40,243 nucleotides of DNA from Comamonadaceae bacterium (GTDB taxonomy: Bacteria; Pseudomonadota; Gammaproteobacteria; Burkholderiales; Burkholderiaceae). Position 1 is the stretch's first letter, and every line of letters begins with the position of its first letter. The notes beneath the pieces were generated by a model. The model was not told the origin of the DNA and ran no database searches. It was given only the letters and a program-made list of their open reading frames with translations. Location: assembly GCA_947505915.1 (NCBI GenBank), contig CANNNH010000003.1:1-40243 (forward strand). Direction: 5' to 3'. Below, in pieces: positions 35,771 to 40,243 of this stretch. The translations under genes were made by a program, and so were the position numbers.

Positions 35771-37045
35771 TCACCCTTGAAAAACTAGGCGCGGCAACCA
35801 TAGCGTGAGGGAAGGAAAAACCGAAATCGCCAACAGAACTAACCCCAGCGGCAGGTAAAAAGGAAAACAAGCTCGAAAAACACGTACCAGCGGGATGCCG
35901 GACACCCGCGATAAGACGAAACACAAGGCGCCAATCGGCGGGGTCATCATCCCGATCATCAGGTTCAGCGTCATCACAACCCCGAACTGAACCGGATCAA
36001 TTCCAAACGTCAAAAGAACCGGCATGACCAGCGGCGTGAAGATCAGCAGAATCGGCAACGGATCGAGCAGCATTCCAAGAAGCAACATCACAACGTTGAG
36101 CAACAGCATGCATTCCCATGGCGTACTTGCGAACTGCAACATGAAGGCTACAAAAGTCGCGGCAAAATTTTCCCTCACCATGATCCAACCAAAGACAATC
36201 GCACCAGCTGTCATGCTCATGACCACGGCCGTTGTCAGAAATGCTGCTCGCAGCTCCTCGATGAAGCGGCGCAGGGTCAGGGACCGGTAGGCGAAAAAGC
36301 CAATCGCCATGGCATAAACACACGCTATGACCGCTGCTTCGGTCGGGGTGTACAAGCCAAATACGATTCCCCCAAGAATAATGGCCGGGCAGGCCAAGAC
36401 AGGTATCGCACGAACAAAGCTCATCAGCATCTGCTTAGCGCTGGCTTTATCCCTGGTTGGGAAATTTTTACGCCCCGCCACCCACCACACGTAGGCATGC
36501 AATGCCGCAGCAATCAGCAGGCCGGGGACAACGCCTGCGACAAAAAGTGCACCCACTGAAACATTGGCCGCAATCGCGTAAAAAATCATAGGCAGACTTG
36601 GCGGAATGATAGGCCCGAGAACGCTGGAGGCAGCCGTGATACCGACTGCAAAATCCTCGTCATACCCGTGGTCTCGCATGGCCTTGACCTCAATGGTTCC
36701 CAGCCCTGCAGCATCTGCCATCGCGGTTCCACTCATGCCAGAGAAGATCACACTACCGAACACGTTCACATGGCCTAGCCCTCCCCTGAAATGTCCAACC
36801 AGATCTTGCGCAAAATCATAAAGTCGGTCTGTAATCCCTGCGCTGTTCATCAGGTTGCCCGCCAGCACAAAAAATGGTACGGCAAGGATCGGAAATTTAT
36901 CAAGAGAATCAAATAATTGCTGCACGATCAGTGCGGCCGGCAAGCCGCGGTCCAGGCAATAAACCAGTGCTGAGATGCCCGCAGCAGCAAAGACAGGCAT
37001 CCTCAAGAGGAGCATCAACAGCAAGACACCAAGCAATAGACTCAT
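35771..37045 (-). CDS. dctM: TRAP transporter large permease DctM
   Basis: 424-residue TRAP large membrane subunit with about 12 hydrophobic segments, energised by a sodium or proton gradient. Landmarks are MPVFAAAGISALVYCLDRG, FPILAVPFFVLAGNLMNSAG, FGSVIFSGMSGTAMADAAGLG and TPTEAAVIACVYA. The ATG at 37045 forms an ATGA overlap with the dctQ stop and is preferred to the longer open frame. Works with the dctQ and dctP products encoded directly upstream. Confidence 0.94.
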   Translation of the reverse strand: MSLLLGVLLLMLLLRMPVFAAAGISALVYCLDRGLPAALIVQQLFDSLDKFPILAVPFFVLAGNLMNSAGITDRLYDFAQDLVGHFRGGLGHVNVFGSVIFSGMSGTAMADAAGLGTIEVKAMRDHGYDEDFAVGITAASSVLGPIIPPSLPMIFYAIAANVSVGALFVAGVVPGLLIAAALHAYVWWVAGRKNFPTRDKASAKQMLMSFVRAIPVLACPAIILGGIVFGLYTPTEAAVIACVYAMAIGFFAYRSLTLRRFIEELRAAFLTTAVVMSMTAGAIVFGWIMVRENFAATFVAFMLQFASTPWECMLLLNVVMLLLGMLLDPLPILLIFTPLVMPVLLTFGIDPVQFGVVMTLNLMIGMMTPPIGALCFVLSRVSGIPLVRVFRACFPFYLPLGLVLLAISVFPSLTLWLPRLVFQG

Positions 37046-37551
37046 TGCACGCCCCCCTTCTGACGTTTCAGATACAAGCCCGCAAGCCTCCACAAGGCCA
37101 ATCCAAAGCCCAGCGGAATTGCAGCATAAGGAATCGCCATGGGTACCTGTAGCGCTGAACTTGGCTGATTGCGAAACATCATCACCACTGTCTGGGCGTG
37201 ATAAACAATCACTCCCAGATAAATCGCCAGGGTGATGTCGACCAGTCCCTTGAGCACCGACAAGGCCTGAGTAGGAATCAATCGGTCGATCAGGTCGATC
37301 ACGATATGCTCGCGCTCGCGAACTGCGGTAGCCGTGCCCAGGAACACCAGCGCGATCAGCAAGTAGCGTGAGATTTCTTCAGACCAGATGAGGCTACCGT
37401 TGAAGACATACCGAAGAACGATTTGTGTGGCCATCACAATCAGGATAATGCCGAGTGCAAAGGTCCCCAGTACGTCCTCTATGTGGACGTACCAGGGGCG
37501 CTGTGCGCTTTTGCCTTTTACGTTTTCGGGTTTGTGTTCTTCAAGGCTCAT
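37042..37551 (-). CDS. dctQ: TRAP transporter small permease DctQ
   Basis: 169-residue TRAP small membrane subunit with four predicted spans. VLRYVFNGSLIWSEEISRYLL is shown only by its core FNGSLIWSEE, a family hallmark near residues 50-60; REREHIVIDLI follows. It couples dctP delivery to DctM. The stop overlaps dctM by 4 bp and the start lies 6 bp after dctP. Confidence 0.92.
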   Translation of the reverse strand: MSLEEHKPENVKGKSAQRPWYVHIEDVLGTFALGIILIVMATQIVLRYVFNGSLIWSEEISRYLLIALVFLGTATAVREREHIVIDLIDRLIPTQALSVLKGLVDITLAIYLGVIVYHAQTVVMMFRNQPSSALQVPMAIPYAAIPLGFGLALWRLAGLYLKRQKGGVQ

Positions 37552-37557
37552 AGTGAT

Positions 37558-38559
37558 TTACTTCACTGCACGGACACGGTCGACCAAGGCTTGTGGAAAT
37601 GTTCCCGCCTTGATTGCGTTATCAATCACAGGTGCGACCGCCTTTTGGTAAGCGGGGATGTCGACGTCGACAAATTGGATTGAGCCTTTTGCAGTCAGTT
37701 CTGCGCGCAACTGGTCTTCGCCCTTGATGGTTTCAATTTGGGCTGTTTTGGCGTATAAATTCCCCCCCTGCGTCACGCAGGCCCATTGCTCTGTGTTGAG
37801 CCTTGAACGGGTATGGGCGCCGCCTAACAACATACCCATTTCCATTTGATGGAAGGTCATGTTGACCACTTTTGCCACCTCCGGCACTTTAATGCTGGCA
37901 GCTACCGCCAGTGGCAAGTTCGCACCATCAATCAATCCTTGGCGCATGCCAAGATAAACCTCGCCCAATGCCATTGGCACAGGATTGGCACCCACTGCAT
38001 TAAAGAAAACGGCCCAAGATGGGGCATCAGGAATGCGAATTTTCTTGCCTTTGATATCCCCAGGTGTCCTCATAGGGACTTGGGCAACCACCTGAAAGGC
38101 CGATGCGTAATAAGCCGACAGGAGGATTTGCCCGGTTGCCTTTTCCCAGCCGTTCATCAACTCCCTAATCACATCACTTGATGCATAGGCCACGGCCTGG
38201 TTCCTGTCGCGAAAGATATAGGGCTGAGAACTGATCCCTAGGTGAGGAAAGTTACGCGATAAAAACGAGGCGCCAGAGTTGGCGAAATCCGCCCCACCCA
38301 GTCGCAACTGATCAATCAGCGCCCCCTCATTGCCCATCTGGCCCCCCGGAAAAATATCCAGCACCACCTGTCCGCGCGTGCACTTGGAGATGTGATCGGA
38401 CATCGCCTGAGCGCCTATGTGAATCGGGTGGTCGGTCCCGACGATGTGACCGAACTTCAAACGCGTCTGCGCATGTGCAGTCGGCAGGGACATAAGAACC
38501 GAGGCCGCGCCAAGCGCAGACCAAAGGGCGACACGAAGAGACTTGGACAGGCTGCTCAT
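37558..38559 (-). CDS. dctP: TRAP transporter solute-binding protein DctP
   Basis: 333-residue periplasmic receptor with a signal peptide (VALWSALGAASVLMSLPTAHA, cleavage about residue 30). The mature part begins TRLKFGHIVGTDHPIHIGAQ; GGQMGNEGALIDQLRLGGADF and GKKIRIPDAPSW carry the family signature, the Arg of the latter being the usual carboxylate contact. This implies an organic-acid ligand. AGGAG lies just before the ATG. First gene of the eight-gene cassette. Confidence 0.93.
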   Translation of the reverse strand: MSSLSKSLRVALWSALGAASVLMSLPTAHAQTRLKFGHIVGTDHPIHIGAQAMSDHISKCTRGQVVLDIFPGGQMGNEGALIDQLRLGGADFANSGASFLSRNFPHLGISSQPYIFRDRNQAVAYASSDVIRELMNGWEKATGQILLSAYYASAFQVVAQVPMRTPGDIKGKKIRIPDAPSWAVFFNAVGANPVPMALGEVYLGMRQGLIDGANLPLAVAASIKVPEVAKVVNMTFHQMEMGMLLGGAHTRSRLNTEQWACVTQGGNLYAKTAQIETIKGEDQLRAELTAKGSIQFVDVDIPAYQKAVAPVIDNAIKAGTFPQALVDRVRAVK

Positions 38560-38621
38560 TTCTGACTCCTTCTGTTATCACCCAGCTATTGATGGAAACC
38601 GAGTGGTGTGATTAAAACCTA

Positions 38622-38654
38622 TACTGCATACAGGATGACATCCCGTATGCAGTA
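38622..38654. promoter_or_regulatory. 33-bp near-perfect palindromic operator
   Basis: TACTGCATAC (38622-38631) and GTATGCAGTA (38645-38654) are perfect inverted arms, and the spacer itself contains GGATG-A-CATCC. Only one base pair of the 16 is mismatched. It begins at the predicted dctP start site and lies 63 bp before the dctP ATG. The probable binder is the divergent IclR regulator. Confidence 0.75.
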
Positions 38655-38660
38655 ATTGAG

Positions 38661-38689
38661 ATTATTTTGGTGAAAATCTATCTCGTCAA
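38661..38689 (-). promoter_or_regulatory. Probable sigma70 promoter of the TRAP cassette
   Basis: Minus-strand TTGACG (38684-38689) and AATAAT (38661-38666) are separated by 17 nt, each 5 of 6 to consensus. The expected start, about 38654, coincides with the edge of the palindrome. Confidence 0.65.
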
Positions 38690-38797
38690 GCTGCTTGAGG
38701 GTAAACACTGAGCTCTTTAAAGATAGGCCAATCTCTAGAACGCACTCATCCAATAGCGGACAATATCTAGGCATAAGCACAACCTTTGCCTTAAGCG

Positions 38798-39661
38798 ATG
38801 AAAACACAGTCAGAAACCGAACATCCAAAGCCAGCGGCAGAGCTGAGCGCATTGATTTTTCGAGCTTTCGAGGCGCCGTCATGGGTGCCCGCTGTTGCCA
38901 AGGCTATTGCCATCGTCAGGCATCTCAACGAGCGCCCGTCTGCAGGGGCGACGCTTCCCCAGATCTCTGATGGTTTGGAAATTACTCGCAGCCACTGTCA
39001 CAACATCTTGCGCACGCTGGTAGCCCATGGATGGGTCGAATACGACAACCTCACTCGCATCTATCGACTAGCGAGCGGAATTGCAGCAGACAGTGCATCT
39101 GCGCTGAACTCCCGAACCCACTTGGCGGCGATCCGCCCGTTGGTGGACCAGTTGGCTGTTGAGACCGGGTTTCCATGCACGCTTTGTGAACCGATTGCCG
39201 ATGGCTCTTTCCTGATCGTCCATACGACGGCAGAGGCGGACCCATTTGTTTTGCACGCCCCCGTTGGTTACCGATTTCCGCCGGGAACTGCCGCGATGTT
39301 CAAGGCCCGGGTAGCGTGGCTACCCGGGCCTGAGCTTGAGCACATGCTGGGGCAATGGACACCAACACCCCACTCACGCTCATCCATCATGGACAAGCCG
39401 ACCATGCGGGACGACCTTCTACGCTCCCGGACTAGAGGTTACGCACGCAGTGCAGGCGAATACATAGAAGGTTTCACAACGCTCGCACTCCCGCTTTTTA
39501 ACCGAGAGGGCGAAGTGATATTCGTGATTGGCGTGGCCGGGCTCGAAGGCCTGCTCGACACCCAGGAGCCTCGCGTGGTCAGAACAATGGCGCGGATGAC
39601 CGGCCAGATTCACCGCATGATCGATGGTCGCCCCCCAGTCGACTACCCCACAAGCCAATAA
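38798..39661 (+). CDS. IclR-family regulator of the TRAP cassette
   Basis: 287-residue IclR-type regulator. The winged HTH is at about residues 30-92 (AIAIVRHLNERPSAGATLPQ, then ITRSHCHNILRTLVAHGWVEY). The effector domain follows, with GFPCTLCEPIADGSF, PPGTAAMFKARVAW in place of the usual G-x-AxLA motif, and TRGYARSAGEYIEGFTTLALPL. It is divergent from dctP across a 238-bp region that holds the palindrome and promoter, so local control of the cassette is likely. The effector is probably the transported acid or an intermediate (inference). Confidence 0.9.
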   Translation: MKTQSETEHPKPAAELSALIFRAFEAPSWVPAVAKAIAIVRHLNERPSAGATLPQISDGLEITRSHCHNILRTLVAHGWVEYDNLTRIYRLASGIAADSASALNSRTHLAAIRPLVDQLAVETGFPCTLCEPIADGSFLIVHTTAEADPFVLHAPVGYRFPPGTAAMFKARVAWLPGPELEHMLGQWTPTPHSRSSIMDKPTMRDDLLRSRTRGYARSAGEYIEGFTTLALPLFNREGEVIFVIGVAGLEGLLDTQEPRVVRTMARMTGQIHRMIDGRPPVDYPTSQ

Positions 39662-40015
39662 GTTTCACCCCTCCTGGCAAGCTGTTTGGTTTGGTCTTGT
39701 CATTAAACACTCAATCTTTGGGCTGAATTAATCATTGCTCAAGGTTGCCCGCTGAGTGAGCACCGCCGAATTTGGAAGGTCGTAGTGGCGTAAGTTTCAT
39801 GCAGCCGTTCCGCACCCATGAATTTCAGCGTCTCGAGTATTCGCACCGATATCGTCCTTCACTTTAATAGTTAGCAGGTTGAAAGTGTGGATTCTTTCGA
39901 CGGGAAAGATCAAACAAAAACCGCCTAAATGCGGCACAACAAATCGATTGGCAGGTGATCTTAAAAGTGCCTTCAGGGTTTAGCCTGATGCCGCTAAAGG
40001 GCACACCATGCGATC
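39662..40015. other. Intergenic region between iclR and gntR
   Basis: I found no gene in this stretch, which is AT-richer than the flanks. It contains a weak minus-strand hairpin (CCGC-ATTTAG-GCGG then TTTTTG, about 39920-39935) with no gene feeding it. It also has an interrupted inverted repeat (GTGCC...TTTAGC / GCTAAA...GGCAC, 39967-40004). Confidence 0.5.
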
Positions 40016-40058
40016 ATCAATTGGTCTTACCACTTGTCCAATTCCGGCTAACCCTTAA
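40016..40058. promoter_or_regulatory. GntR-type operator region, second copy
   Basis: AATTGGT-CTT-ACCACTT (40019-40035) is a near-perfect PdhR/LldR-type site. AATTGG and CCAATT (40038-40043) form a further inverted repeat. The block matches 31191-31233 at 40 of 43 bases. On the minus strand the -10 equivalent is GATGAT rather than GATAAT, so the leftward promoter looks weakened. Autoregulation of gntR is likely. Confidence 0.65.
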
Positions 40059-40074
40059 GCCGCACCCAAAACCG

Positions 40075-40243
40075 ATGCCGCTGCAAACCGTCGAACCGCA
40101 ACGCCTGTACCGCCAGATCGCGGAACAGTTGCGCGCGCTGATTGGCAGCGGTGAGTACCAGACCGGCGCCAGACTGCCGGCCGAGCGCGACATTGCCAAA
40201 GAGCTGGGCGTGAGCCGCCCTTCGGTGCGCGAGGCGCTGATCG
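40075..40243 (+). CDS. GntR-family regulator, 5' part (runs off window)
   Basis: The first 56 codons of a GntR regulator: MPLQTVEPQRLYRQIAEQLR, then ALIGSGEYQTGARLPAERDI and AKELGVSRPSVREALI. This is the complete winged-HTH opening with the PAERDIAKELGVSRPSVREAL signature core, probably of the FadR/FCD subfamily, though the effector domain lies outside the window. The start is supported by the identical start in the truncated copy at 31250. It probably binds the operators at 40019 and 31194. Confidence 0.9.
   Translation, partial: MPLQTVEPQRLYRQIAEQLRALIGSGEYQTGARLPAERDIAKELGVSRPSVREALI

Noticed and set aside
31191..40058. The 43-bp repeats as terminal repeats or target duplications of a transposon
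   Set aside because: They are direct, diverged at three positions and clearly regulatory and coding in nature. No transposase or integrase lies between them.

Overview
The window is chromosomal DNA from a GC-rich betaproteobacterium, most likely Burkholderiales and probably Comamonadaceae (Polaromonas, Rhodoferax or Variovorax-like). The grounds are the two Bug-type tricarboxylate-transporter receptors, the dapF-DUF484-xerC order, the type A RNase P RNA, the many CoA-ester genes and the short dispersed palindromes. Genus is an inference and no search was run. Most genes are on the minus strand.

Positions 1-16,050 are mainly housekeeping. They hold rlmI-like methyltransferase, xerC, DUF484, dapF, a carboxymuconolactone decarboxylase-like gene, an orphan Bug receptor, a Nudix/metallo-beta-lactamase fusion, a FAD-dependent dehydrogenase, rnpB, htpX, DUF3025, pyrC, a HypT-like LysR regulator, an Atm1-type ABC exporter and a YciA-type thioesterase.

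Positions 16,050-24,831 form a beta-oxidation operon read leftwards: TetR regulator (with a perfect 14-bp palindrome over its probable start site), acyl-CoA dehydrogenase, DUF2147 protein, bifunctional hydroxyacyl-CoA dehydrogenase/enoyl-CoA hydratase, thiolase, TesB-like thioesterase, enoyl-CoA hydratase and YigI-like thioesterase.

Positions 24,905-31,216 form an acid-sugar operon read leftwards: Bug receptor, cytoplasmic sulfatase, enolase-superfamily sugar-acid dehydratase (talarate/galactarate-type), two SDR dehydrogenases, FAH-family hydrolase and a clear terminator. The families fit the route sugar acid -> 2-keto-3-deoxy acid -> 2,4-diketo acid -> pyruvate plus a hydroxy acid, fed by a sulfate ester. 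Its promoter carries a GntR-type operator exactly filling the -35/-10 spacer.

Positions 31,421-39,661 hold a second, less GC-rich catabolic cassette: TRAP transporter (dctP, dctQ, dctM), Ldh_2 dehydrogenase, HpcH/HpaI aldolase, luciferase-like monooxygenase, flavin reductase and SDR, all tightly packed, with a divergent IclR regulator. The dctP promoter runs into a 33-bp near-perfect palindrome. This combination is the best candidate for an undescribed pathway. The cassette is bracketed by two copies of a gntR promoter/start region: a dead-end copy at 31,191-31,282 ahead of the Bug operon, and a copy at 40,016 leading into an open gntR gene that runs off the window. This suggests that the cassette was inserted between a GntR regulator and its divergent target operon, or that the region was duplicated.
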